Source: Lepidurus packardi (lineage: Eukaryota > Arthropoda > Branchiopoda > Notostraca > Triopsidae). Taken from it: a DNA stretch of 64,000 nucleotides. Location: contig JAKZAN010000075.1 in the NCBI GenBank assembly GCA_023053545.1, forward strand, positions 62,001 to 126,000, given 5' to 3'. The position numbers and the translations under genes were made by a program. The notes beneath the pieces were generated by a model, which was not told where the DNA came from, ran no database searches, and worked only from the letters and a program-made list of their open reading frames with translations. This document shows, in pieces, positions 25,773 through 35,311 of the stretch (its first letter is position 1; each line of letters opens with the position of its first letter).

Positions 25773-27699
25773 AGGGCAACAGCCTCGGGTATAGCGTATT
25801 GATATTTGGATGGATTCTTATTGTACACATTATTCTAAAAACGGGAAAATTTGTTTAAAATTTTTCTGACTAGCCGTTCCTGAGTTATGGGCTTGCGAAG
25901 TTTTTTGCATTTTCCCGCCACGGGCGCGTGACGTTGATAGTGGAGGCGCGGCCCAGGAGCGCTTTGTTATTCACTGGCACTGTATAGACTTCTTCTGTGC
26001 TTCCTAAGTTTTAGTGAAAAAATGGCAAGTAAGCTGCCATCAGAGTCGATTACTAAAAGTTCTGGTAACCAGTGTGCTGCTTACGGTTGTAAAAACTATG
26101 TTACTGCTGGTGTAGGGATGTATAAATTCCCAAAAGATGCACAAAGACGGCAATGGGTTTTGCAAGTACAAAGGACTAGGGCTGATTTTGTGGAAGCCCA
26201 AATGAGCAAGTGGGTGTCTCTCTGTGGTGATCATTTCACCGAAGATCAATTCGACAGTAGTGTTGATCGACAGTTAGCAATGGGACTTAGGGCAAAACGT
26301 CGTGGTAGGAGTTTGTTGCCAACCGCTATCCCTACTAAGTTTGATAGGCCGGCTACTGTGTCTGGGGTGCGAAGTCCACCCAAACCTCGGAAAACCTCAG
26401 CTATTGAGAAAAGACAACGCCATAACGTAAATATACTCCAACGTTTGAAGACCAAATAGGGTAATGACATATGCACGTTTTAGATTATCCAAGAATTGCT
26501 GCTTCAAAGCGAAAGTACAAGTTCTGTCCCAACAGTTGCCACAAGCACTTGTACGTCAGACTCGGTGCCTGACTTAGTTTTTTCGGAGTCCACACCCGCA
26601 ATTGATCTGGAAAACAATGAAGAAGAAGTGACTTTGGCCGAAGCTAACATGAAAGATTTCTCTTGTCAATTTTACGGAGTTGAAATGGCAGACTTTTCTT
26701 GTCAGTTCTCCGGTATGACGACCCAAGACTTCTCTTGTCAGTTTCCTGAGGACGGGCTACTTTTGCCGGTAAATAGGATACCAATGCATATCAAACGTTC
26801 TAAATTGGAGAAACTATATGTAGGAAAAGAACCCGCTTCCAAGAAGCAGTACCTTTACCTCAGAAAACCTGAATAGTACCCTAACTGAACAGGGCTATCC
26901 CTTTGACGACGATGTAGATTTTGAACCGGACGACGAATACGAGGACACGGAATCGGACATTTCACCCGTGAAAGAGTAAATTATATTGATCCAAGAATGT
27001 ATTCTATATAAAGGCATTTACTTCTAGGGAACAAGCTAGCTCTCCAATTCCACCTTTTGATCAAAGAAACAAAGAACGCAAATTTATGGTTTTCGAGAGT
27101 CAGTTGCGAACTCTCTTTGATCTTTGTTTTTACTGCCGGGCAAAAAACACGCGGATCGATTTGAAACTCACAGGGAGTTGTCTCCTAGTTGAACAAAAAT
27201 GCTTGGATTGCGACCGTAATTGGTAACTATCTGGTAGCAATTTTGAAATGTTCAAAGTGGTGGCGACCTTTGAGCCCTATATGGCTCAAACTGGTAGGCC
27301 TGAGCACATTGTTGAATTACGGGCACAGGAATGACAAAAGCCTGGTCAAATTCCGTCCCTTCATCTTCTACAAAGGGGCTTCTATCACAATAATCGGTCT
27401 CGTCAAAACCTTCTGAAATTTTACTCGTTGAATATCGCGTTGACACTTCGAAAGTACACAAAACACACGGTCAGCTGAGCGCCCAGGAAGCTTAGCCCTC
27501 CACTATCTACGTCTACGTCATCAAGGCCACGTGACCGCGTTGGCCAATGGCAAAATATGTATCGTTTGAATTTTAGACTTCTTATTTTCTTTTTATCTAG
27601 GTTATGTTTTCGCGTATGATAAAAAGACCCATACAGTTAGAAAATATATTTGTTACTCCTTTTAATAAGACAAAATTGTTTTTTGGTGGCTATTGCCCT
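25773..27699 (+). mobile_element. TTAA-flanked DNA element carrying a THAP gene
   Basis: The ends are 12-bp inverted repeats AGGGCAA(C/T)AGCC, one mismatch, each flanked outside by TTAA (25769-25772 and 27700-27703). Further in, GATAGTGGAGG occurs at 25936-25946 and in inverse at 27497-27507, so subterminal regions are also inverted. TTAA flanks are typical of piggyBac target sites, but the termini do not start CCC and no piggyBac transposase is present, so the superfamily is open. The left end abuts satellite whose cagtccTTAAgg variant could be the target. The right flank is not satellite. Confidence 0.65.
26022..27222 (+). CDS. THAP-domain protein, at least four exons, 3' end not found
   Basis: Start ATG 26022. 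Inferred exons 26022-26426, 26484-26768, 26824-26975, 27028-27222; introns of 52-57 bp with gt-ag ends (gtaaat, gtaaat, gtaaat) that keep phase across frame changes. The N-terminus is a THAP zinc finger, a C2CH DNA-binding fold: CAAYGC, then CGDHF, then the closing box LPTAIPTKF. Exon 2 has DFSCQF three times. Exon 3 is acidic (DDDVDFEPDDEYEDTESD). Exon 4 has KFMVFESQL and two CxxC pairs (CFYC, CLDC), a layout I recall from THAP proteins linked to transposons. A donor (gtaact) follows at 27223, but no convincing next exon appears before the element end, so the protein (346+ codons) is probably truncated. No DDE nuclease seen. Confidence 0.7.
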
Positions 27700-27789
27700 T
27701 TAACAATTCGACTTTACCGCTACCGCGCGGTACTTTCAAAGGCTTACGGTAATGCTGTAAATGCGGTACTTTTAGCGCGATAAAAACCT

Positions 27790-27809
27790 GCGGTAAAATA
27801 TTTTACCGC
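27790..27809. repeat. perfect 20-bp palindrome
   Basis: gcggtaaaatattttaccgc reads the same on both strands and lies within a cluster of shorter inverted taccgc words (27715-27815), a pattern like the end of a foldback element or MITE. No partner end was located. Confidence 0.8.
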
Positions 27810-28032
27810 GTTAAAGGGAACTCCGGTTCTAGGTGTAGATTTGGTTGCAGCATTCCCAGGATATAGGGGACTGTCACCAGTGCCATCTGTTGAAGGAAAA
27901 TGGTCAACTACTTGGAGTTCCCCGTGGCCTTAACTGATCAAGCATGCTCTTTAAATCGTTAATTTATCCTCATTCTAATGGTAGTTTGTTTTGTTTTTTA
28001 TTTTCTCTTTCATCTCGTAAACGCGCACGCAA

Positions 28033-28322
28033 TTATAATTCTTCCTGCTGAGCTTTTGTGAGTGGAGCTCTGCCTCTTTTCTCATACTTTAATTTTTTCG
28101 ATCGACCAGGTCCAAGGAATTGGAGCTTCTTTCCCTTACTTTTGAAGAATTGGTTTCTTCCTTACGTGTTTTGGTTTACCATCCATAGATAGTCTATTAG
28201 ATAGAGAATCGCAACTTATTAGCTGTGATTGTGAAACGTGCTGGCTGACATTATCCATTAAATCGCCAGCTACCTCAGTCTTGTATTGAACTACAGGAAT
28301 CGTACGAGTTTCAGATGAACTT
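28033..28322 (-). pseudogene. possible decayed coding fragment, unknown family
   Basis: On the minus strand two adjoining frames read like protein: about 60 codons (with VVQYKTEVAGDLMDNVSQ) ending at 28136, and, shifted by one base, 37 codons from 28143 to a stop at 28033 (basic, GPGRSKKLKYEKRGRAPL). A single-base shift or a small intron would join them. I do not recognise the family; chance open frames remain possible. Confidence 0.25.
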
Positions 28323-28613
28323 CAAGCAAAGGGACTATTCGAAATCCTTAGGTCTGGCTGATTTTCTTTCGGGTAAGTACGAGAAAGAAGCCTTTCTTTA
28401 GGAAACTATTTTTTAAAAATTGGCAGTAACGCAACGGTCACTCTGATGCTATCAAAATGAATTATTTACTTTGTGAATAACAAAAAAAGATATTTCCGCA
28501 ATGAAAATATGTTCGCCGAAATGGAAATGATCAAATGTAAAGACAAGTCGCGAGCGACAAAGACGGATGATACTTATAAGTCATTAGCAATGTGCTAATG
28601 ACCCATAAATACC

Positions 28614-29355
28614 CTCCTGCGGCCGCTGAGTGCAACCTTCAAGAAGTGGCAAAGTGAGTTTACTTGCGAAATCCAGGGTTTTCTTGAGTTTAAGTCGCAC
28701 TAACCCAAGTACGAAAACGGCCAACTCAAGTACAAGTTTTGTACTTGATATCAAGTTTACTTGTGGAACCGGCCCCTGCTCAAGTCTCAAGAATGACAAC
28801 ATTCACCTTTCACTTACGCCATACTACACAAGGTTACCATACGATACAATACTTCAACGTTACCACTCTTTGCATTCTCCCCCCTTTTAAAGAAATAACA
28901 GCAATAGCTTAGTAGACAGGTCTTCCAGGCTCATAATACGCTAAACGTTCAGGACACTTACTTTTATTTTCTGAACAAATCCCTTTATTCGATAAAAATG
29001 CTTCCGAGGTAAAGCTGTCGTTATATAAGAAAGCGATTGCCTTATGAGCGCATAGTACCTTACTTAAGGACTACGAGGTTTATTATTTTTAATGCGTTCA
29101 GCTTGGGGAAAAGGTTGGGGAGGGTAAAAGGTACCCTCTAAATCCGCTTCGAAAGTTTGTTTCTTCTGAATTTACCATATTGCCACTAAACGTTAAAATA
29201 TTTAAACTAATAACTTTAAAATAGTTTTGTAATATCTTTCAGTCGACCGGACGTAGAAGTTGGATACGCGCCTTCCACTGAACGACGTGAGCGTCCATCG
29301 ATTCCGCAGTCCTGGGATGCACCAGAAAAGGAATCCAGAGCACTCATTCTTAAAG
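28614..29355 (+). pseudogene. orphan 3' exons of the BTB-psq gene (copy 1)
   Basis: 28614-28653 is the end of exon 6 (PAAAECNLQEVA followed by the gtgagt donor), and 29243-29355 is exon 7, flanked by tttcag and gtaact. Both look identical to 53998-54037 and 54627-54739. No BTB or psq exon lies upstream here, so this copy has no start and cannot make the protein. It is either a recent partial duplication or an assembly repeat of the same locus. Confidence 0.9.
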
Positions 29356-29765
29356 GTAACTCATCCACTTATTTTGAAATCTGTCGCTTCTATGGAACAT
29401 CTATTTATGTCTTTTTCTACTAACTTAGGAAGGTACTTGACGGATGTTCGGAATTTCGACGGGTTTCGGCAGATAAGGGTACAACATTTGTCGCATCGTT
29501 TTCAGTCATCTCAGGACTCAAATATACACTTGAATTGCGTGCGGATGCCATGTTCGACACCGTTCCCGAAGTTTTTATCAGCTGTTCACGTTTCACATAA
29601 CAGCGAATGCCAAGTTAGGTCTAACCTCGTTTTTCCATGTATCTTTGAAATTCTAACAATCACGCTGGTATGTACTAAAACTATGTTCGTATCTAGCTTT
29701 TGTTTCTTTGGCGTTCGCTTGTATACCCAGCAACGCTGTATCGATAACAAACTGTACCGATTTAC

Positions 29766-30824
29766 CGAGGTTGGGGGGTGCTATATTTACAGAAGAAAGT
29801 AAAAACCATCAAATAGGTAATCTAGGGACTAAACTGAGCATCCCACGGGTTAATAATAAACTTCGTGAACTAATTCATTCATATGATATATTTGCTAAAC
29901 AAAACATACCAGAAGAAGCTAATCCATGAGCAATTATTATAATTAAAGCACCATTCCACCCCCAAAAATAGAAACTATAGACCAAACCTACATGAGCCAC
30001 TGAAGAATAAGCATTCAAAGACTTAATATCTCTCTGACACAAACAAATAAGTCTAGTTAATAAAGCCCCCATCATTCTAACTCTAATAATAAAAGGTGCC
30101 CATGTAATTACACAAGACACATTAATATATATAACTCGCATTAATCCATATCCCCCGAGCTTCAACAAAATCCATGCTAAAATCATCGAACCAGCAATAC
30201 GAGCCTCTACATGAGCCCTAGGTAATCATAAATGAAAAAAATAAATAGGCATCTTAACTAAAAAAAAGCTAGTATTAAAAAAGAAAAAAATAATGAATTT
30301 GAAAAATGTGAAAAATACCCCGTATAACATATATTTAATGTACCTAATTCTGAGCCTATATTAAAAAATCAAATCAACAAAGGCAAAGATGCAACTAAAG
30401 TATAAAATAAAAAATATAAGCCCACCTGTAATCGCTCAGGTTGATAACCCCACCCTAAAATAAGTAAATAACTAGGAATCAGAGATGATTCAAATATAAT
30501 ATAAAAAACTAAATAATCTCTAATTAAAAAACTTACTTCTAAAAATAATAAAAGGAAAAACACCACAAATAAAAACATATTATTACTAAATGCACGTTGA
30601 AGCTTGTAACTTCTCATCAACATTAGGAACAATAATCAAAATAATAATAGAGCAAGAACATAAGAAACGATATTAAAAGATATCTCAAAGAAAAGCAACC
30701 CCCACATTTACACCTATACTCACCAATATACATACAATATCAAGATTCTTACAATTATATTCACTCAACATCGAACTAAAATCACAGGGATCAAAAACAA
30801 TGTTATTAATAAAATTTTTAACAT
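29766..30824 (-). pseudogene. ND4: NUMT ND4, truncated and frameshifted
   Basis: NADH dehydrogenase subunit 4, a membrane proton-pump subunit of respiratory complex I. Recognisable blocks: [12 protein letters not shown], then [11 protein letters not shown], then [14 protein letters not shown] and the PSLPIWW region. The start ATG (30822-30824) overlaps the ND4L stop by seven bases (ATGTTAA), the usual arthropod arrangement. The C-terminal end (after about APPNL) is missing at the NUMT border, and reading frames change in the first 130 codons, around 30680-30730. In the motif LWLP-x-AHVEA, x is an AGG codon (30217-30219) where Lys is conserved. Confidence 0.9.
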
Positions 30825-31126
30825 TGTAAAATAGTAAATGAATTAAAATAATCACTCCAATGATGCCGCACGATTGAAATCGAAACCGCTAATCCCAATG
30901 CTGCTTCACAAACCATAAGAACTAAATACACTAAAATAAAATAAAATTCATACCCCAACAAAATAAATATATTAGATATTAAAAAAAATTGCCCTAATAT
31001 TATTCCTTCCAATCTTATTAGAACAGCCAAAAGATGTCGACGATAAGAAACAAACACCCCCAAACTTCTTAATATAATAAGAAATCCTAAATAGAACCAC
31101 TCTGGTAAAATAAAACTATTTAACAT
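30818..31126 (-). pseudogene. ND4L: NUMT ND4L, reading frame intact
   Basis: 102 codons, the normal length for this small complex I membrane subunit. Begins at ATG 31126 (MLNSFILPEWF), has the conserved YRRHLLAVL and VCEAALGL regions, and ends in TAA overlapping the ND4 start. It reads as a normal mitochondrial protein with AGA as Ser. Called pseudogene only because it lies in nuclear DNA, where the code and promoter are wrong for it. Confidence 0.9.
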
Positions 31127-31135
31127 TATTCAATT

Positions 31136-31198
31136 ACCTTAATAATTAAAAAAAATATTGGTCTTGTAAATCAAAAATAAGATTAATTCTTTTAAGGT
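31136..31198 (+). tRNA. trnT: NUMT copy of mitochondrial tRNA-Thr (UGU)
   Basis: Acceptor arms accttaa/ttaaggt pair; the anticodon arm is ttggt-cttgtaa-atcaa, giving TGT. Sits between ND4L and tRNA-Pro as in pancrustacean mitochondria. Confidence 0.85.
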
Positions 31199-31200
31199 AT

Positions 31201-31263
31201 CAAGAAAACAATTATTTATACCGTAAGCTTCCAAAGCTTATATTCTTCTTAAACTACTTCTTG
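31201..31263 (-). tRNA. trnP: NUMT copy of mitochondrial tRNA-Pro (UGG)
   Basis: On the minus strand the ends caagaa/ttcttg pair and the anticodon arm is taagc-tttggaa-gctta, giving TGG. Opposite strand to tRNA-Thr, as expected. Confidence 0.85.
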
Positions 31264-31276
31264 CTATTTTTTAATT

Positions 31277-31812
31277 ATGCTAATATACAATATCCTATCA
31301 TTCTTTTTATTAATAAACTCCTTTTTATTTATAACACTCACTCACCCATTATCTATAGGGCTGAGCTTAATAATTCAACGACTTTTAATTTGTTTAATAT
31401 CAGGAATCTTATTTCTAAACTATTGATTTTCATATACACTTTTTTAATTTTTTTGGGTGGTTTATTAGTATTATTTATTTATATTTATAGACTAGCATCA
31501 AACGAATTATTTAAATTTAACCCATATAAGTTCACTATAATTGCTGTATCTAGTATTCTATTATTAATAATCATTTATTTAAATAAAGAAAATTCATGAA
31601 CTAATCTATTAATACATAAATGAATAATTTTAACAAGCTATAAATCTTTTCTAATTAAAATTTATAGACCAATATCATTTCCAATTACATTTTTTCTTAT
31701 TTCCTATCTTCTACTATGCTTATTAGTTGTAGTCAACCTTATTAAATTTGATAGAAGACTCTCTCCGGTTACAAAAATAATGTTAACTACGAAAATCTCA
31801 CCCTATGATTAA
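31277..31812 (+). pseudogene. ND6: NUMT ND6, one frameshift
   Basis: Complex I subunit 6, a membrane protein. Start ATG 31277. The frame breaks near 31440-31447, where a T-run appears one base short, then continues with the typical IFLGGLLVLFIYI segment to TAA at 31810-31812, overlapping the CYTB start by 8 bases. The same short T-run is present in copy 2 (near 63630). Confidence 0.88.
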
Positions 31813-32907
31813 AATCATTAATAATGCATTAATCGACCTACCTGCTCCATCAAATATCAATGTTTGATGAAATTTTGGTTCTCTTCTAGGTTTATGCCTA
31901 ATAATTCAAATCATCATTGGTTTATTTCTTGCAATACACTTCTCTGCCCATTTAGACCTAGCTTTTTCTAGAGTAGCCCATATTTGTCGTGATGTTAATT
32001 ATGGTTGATTTTTACGAACTTTGCACGCAAATGGAGCCTATTTTTTCTTTATTTGTCTATACTTCCATATCGGACGAGGAATATATTATGGATCTTATTT
32101 ATTCACTCTAACATGATTGGTAGGAATCATACTCTTATTATTAGTTATAGGAGCCGCATTTATAGGTTACGTTCTACCATGAGGACAAATATCTTTTTGG
32201 GGGGCAACAGTAATCACTAACTTAGTATCAGCTATTCCCTATGTAGGTGATAATATTGTGCAATGAATTTGAGGTGGATTTGCAGTTGACAACCCTACAT
32301 TAACTCGATTTTTTACAATCCATTTTTTACTCCCTTTCCTTATTGTGGCAATTACTATAATCCACTTACTATTTTTACATCAAACAGGATCAAATAACCC
32401 TATTGGAGTGGTTAGAGATATAGATAAAATCCCGTTCCACCCTTACTTCAGAATCAAGGACTTAGTAGGATTTATTATTATATTAATACTTTTAGTAATT
32501 CTTAGTTTATTAGAACCCTATTTCTTGGGAGATCCCGACAACTTCATCCCAGCAAACCCATTGGTCACTACAGCCCACATTCATCCTGAATGGTATTTTT
32601 TATTTGCATATGCCATTCTTCGATCTATCCCTAATAAATTATGAGGGTTATTGCTTTATTAATATCCATCCTAATTTTAAGCACTCTGCCTATTTTCCAT
32701 AGTAGAAGGTTTCGGGGGTTAGAATTTTACCCTATTAATCAAATCTATTTTTGATTATTAGTAGCTACTGTAATTTTATTAACCTGAATTGGTGCACGAC
32801 CTGTCGAAGAACCCTTTATTTTAACAGGACAAATCTTAACTATAATATACTTCTCTTATTACTTTGTTAACCCCTTACTACTCAAATTATGAGATAACCT
32901 AGTTTAA
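31805..32907 (+). pseudogene. CYTB: NUMT cytochrome b, one frameshift
   Basis: The Qo/Qi-site subunit of respiratory complex III. From ATG 31805 the frame has [66 protein letters not shown] and [19 protein letters not shown]. At about 32643-32647 a G-run is one base short, and the last quarter continues in the next frame ([21 protein letters not shown]) to TAA 32905-32907. AGG at 32707-32709 stands where Lys is conserved (H-S/T-S-K). Heme-ligand histidines are present. Code features confirm mitochondrial origin. Confidence 0.93.
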
Positions 32908-32978
32908 AAATTATTTGGCTGAAAGGAAAGCGCTTGTCTTGAAAATAAGATACAAAGGTTCACATCCTTTAATAATTT
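32908..32978 (+). tRNA. trnS2: NUMT copy of mitochondrial tRNA-Ser (UCN)
   Basis: Acceptor aaattat/ataattt; anticodon loop cttgaaa (TGA); T arm aaagg-ttcacat-ccttt. Its last 14 bases (32965-32978) are the target duplication of the LINE that follows. Confidence 0.85.
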
Positions 32979-35277
32979 TTTTTTTAAATTTATTTAACCC
33001 GCGTAGGCTGACGCCTGTTACGGTGAACGGTCGAATTTGTACATCAACGCAGTACACAATATACACTAAAGTCAAAATACCAAATGCACTGAAGGGAGTA
33101 TGCACAGGGTACATTTGGGGGGGGAGGGGGATAATGAGGGGGTGGTGGCTATTTACATATGCTTGGCCGCTTCCATAAATTTAATGATAGATGGGAATAG
33201 CTTTGGGTTTGACAAAATTTCTTGAGGGTTGAAGTGCACTTTGTGACTGCTTAAATCTCTGAGCAACATGGCTCTTTCCCTGTTCAAATTGCGACAATGG
33301 AATATCAAGTGGGAGAGATTTTGGAAAGAACGATCTTGGCAAGAACACCGGGCCGATGTCCCTTTACCAGTGCGAAGTAGGTAGGACTTCGTCGGGAAAT
33401 GAGTTGTTCGTATCTGGATCAGCTTACTGATGATCCGACGATGGAGTTTTACGTCCACGATACTGCGGCTGCAGGGTCCAACGTTAAGATCCTTTAGGGG
33501 GCTCTCTACTTCTTCCCATCGGCTTAACCACTTCTTCATCGTCGCTTCTTTGATCCAGTGGAGGGCTTCGGCTTGGCTTTCGGGTCTATTGGCCCATGTA
33601 ATGGACAGGAGCTGGCGTGCTCTCTCTGGGCACGAAGTATATGACTTGTGCTTTGGTTGGATTGGTGTGGTAGGCCAACAATTCCAACTTCTGGAACCAA
33701 AATGTCGTAGTAACACGGATTCCAGGAGAAGGTCCAAGGGTAGTAAGCCTGTCTCAACTTCAAGAGCAGTAGATGGAGTTGTCCTTAAGGTGCCAGTTAC
33801 TGTTAGCAGACCTTGTCTGTATGCTTGCTTCAGGGGTTGAAGACAGGTGCTTGAGGCGTTGCACCAGGCCGGTTAACCATATCGCATTTTTGACACGACC
33901 GTGGCTTGGAAAAGCGTTCGAAGTTGGGAGCAGTAGATCGACTTTGAGACTTGTGACAGTTTCCTAATTCTTTGCGTGATTAGGAAGCTTTGGGTCGCCA
34001 CACGGGCTACGTGTGCTTTCCATGACAACTTCGAATCGTACGTCAACCCGAGGTACCGAACGGTCTCTTTCGGTTGGATTACCAATGTACCCCAGACTAG
34101 GGGAGCAACTTCCGGAGTTCGTTTACGCGAAAAGTGGATTAGCTCCGTTTTTTCCTTGGAGAACTCCAATCGTAATCTTTTCCCCCACTTTTCAAGGGCA
34201 GACAGGTTCTTAGCGAGAAACTCCACATTCTTTTCGCTTGATGATCCTGAGGTGTCAAGGAGCAGATCGTCGGCAAAAAGCTTGGATCCAATGCGCTTTC
34301 ACTTTATGACGCTAAGCGAGCCGTCGATATAGGTGAGGAAGAGGACTGGGGATAGAGGGGACCCTTGAGGGACTCCTTTCCGGATGTGATATGTGTCACT
34401 CCTGTCGGACCCGTGTGCCACAAACGCTAGTCGATCTTGGAGAAAACTTCTGGTCCATTCTAACAGTTTTGATGGGATTTTTAATTTACGTAGTACTTCC
34501 ACCAGTTTGACGTGATCGACATTATCGAACGCCCCTTTGATATCCAAAAGTAGAGCTGTGTGGACTTTACGTTTGTCGAAGCTTTCGAGTGCTGCGTTGC
34601 TGAGGGATAACAGGGCATCCGTCGTGGATCTCCCTGGTCTAAAACCCCATTGCGAGTCGGATAGGATATGGTGCTCTTCTAGATAAGCTTGAAATCTTCT
34701 GGCGACAGCTTTCTCCAGCAGTTTACCCAGGATGAGGAGCAGCGCAATTGGGCGGAAGCTCTTTATTGAATGGTGGTCCGGTTTTCCGGGTTTTGGAAGA
34801 GGGAGAACTTTTGCCGTTTTCCATGACTTTGGAAAATACCCGAGGGAGAGAGATGCGTTGAAGATGTTCAGTACCGGTCTATCAATGACCCGCCATACTG
34901 CTTTGAGGACAGTTGATTGGATGTCGTCGACACCGGCTGCTTTGTTAGGCCGTAATTTTCGGAGTAAATCAGAGATTTCTTCCATTGAGAATTCTGGCTT
35001 CAACGAACTGCGCGTGTTTGTTCGTCTCGACGAATGACTAGAAGTCTTCATGGGAGCTGAGCTCTGTGGATCTCTGGTTGGTACACCTTCTAGCAATTTC
35101 TCTGCTATGTAGTTTAGCTTCAGTCTTCCATCTGGAAAAACACCACCATCTTCTTGACGAAGGAGATCCAGTCTGTTGCTGCTGGTTTCTTGTCTGAGCT
35201 TGCGATCCAAATTCCAAACTATAAAAAAACTATAAAATTTTAAACTATAAAACTAAAAAACTATAAAACTATAAAAT
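32979..35277 (-). mobile_element. 5'-truncated LINE (LINE-2) inside the NUMT
   Basis: Minus-strand element related to LINE-1 of this window. The A-tail lies at 32979 and the 3' UTR shares the GCCTACGC...AAATAAATT tail. Coding similarity begins at about 35219 (WNLDRK), so endonuclease and ORF1 are missing. The flanks tcctttaataattt (32965-32978 and 35278-35291) are a 14-bp target duplication that splits the tRNA-Ser/ND1 boundary. Between the LINE 5' end and the right duplicate lie about 57 bp of imperfect 'aaactataa' repeats found neither in the LINE coding frame nor expected of the mitochondrial junction. Confidence 0.93.
33153..35219 (-). pseudogene. LINE-2 ORF2 remnant: reverse transcriptase and C-terminal domain
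   Basis: One frame from about 35219 to the stop at 33153, with two in-frame stops: TGA 34299-34301 (just before FADD) and TAA 33873-33875. Motifs: LRPNKAAGVDDIQ, KSFRPIALLLILGK, QWGFRPGRSTTDAL, LLDIKGAFDNVDH, GVPQGSPLSP, FADD, and the end segment CSCQDRSFQNLSHLIFHC. It is clearly homologous to LINE-1 ORF2 but diverged throughout, so it is a different subfamily. Endonuclease is absent by 5' truncation. Confidence 0.9.
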
Positions 35278-35291
35278 TCCTTTAATAATTT
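35278..35291. repeat. right target-site duplicate of LINE-2
   Basis: tcctttaataattt, identical to 32965-32978 at the end of tRNA-Ser. Mitochondrial sequence (the end of ND1) resumes after it. Confidence 0.9.
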
Positions 35292-35311
35292 ATATTTCTT
35301 AACATAATGAA

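Larger units (their letters stand above)
27704..28613. other. intergenic; palindromic start, rest unassigned
   Basis: The first 110 bases are rich in inverted taccgc/gcggta words (tttaccgctaccgcgcggta and others), ending in the 20-bp palindrome at 27790-27809. The remainder is A+T-rich with a possible decayed coding stretch on the minus strand (28033-28322). Nothing else recognised. Confidence 0.5.
28614..31811 (+). repeat. duplicated segment, copy 1 (empty site of the BEL element)
   Basis: From 28614 the sequence matches 53998 onward at a fixed offset of 25384 up to 29589, then matches 61774 onward at an offset of 32189 through 31811 (the other copy stops at the window end). Only two substitutions were seen over more than 3 kb (a/c near 30348 and t/g near 30739). 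It contains the last 40 bases of exon 6, exon 7 of the BTB-psq gene and the NUMT. The homology starts inside a coding exon. The true right end is unknown because copy 2 leaves the window. Confidence 0.95.

Noticed and set aside
25773..27699. Assignment to piggyBac
   Set aside because: TTAA flanks fit, but the ends begin AGGG and no piggyBac transposase is visible. Left unassigned.
29260..29802. 180-codon plus-strand ORF spanning exon 7 copy and the NUMT border
   Set aside because: Its frame is not the exon 7 frame, it crosses a splice donor and runs into mitochondrial sequence; a chance frame.
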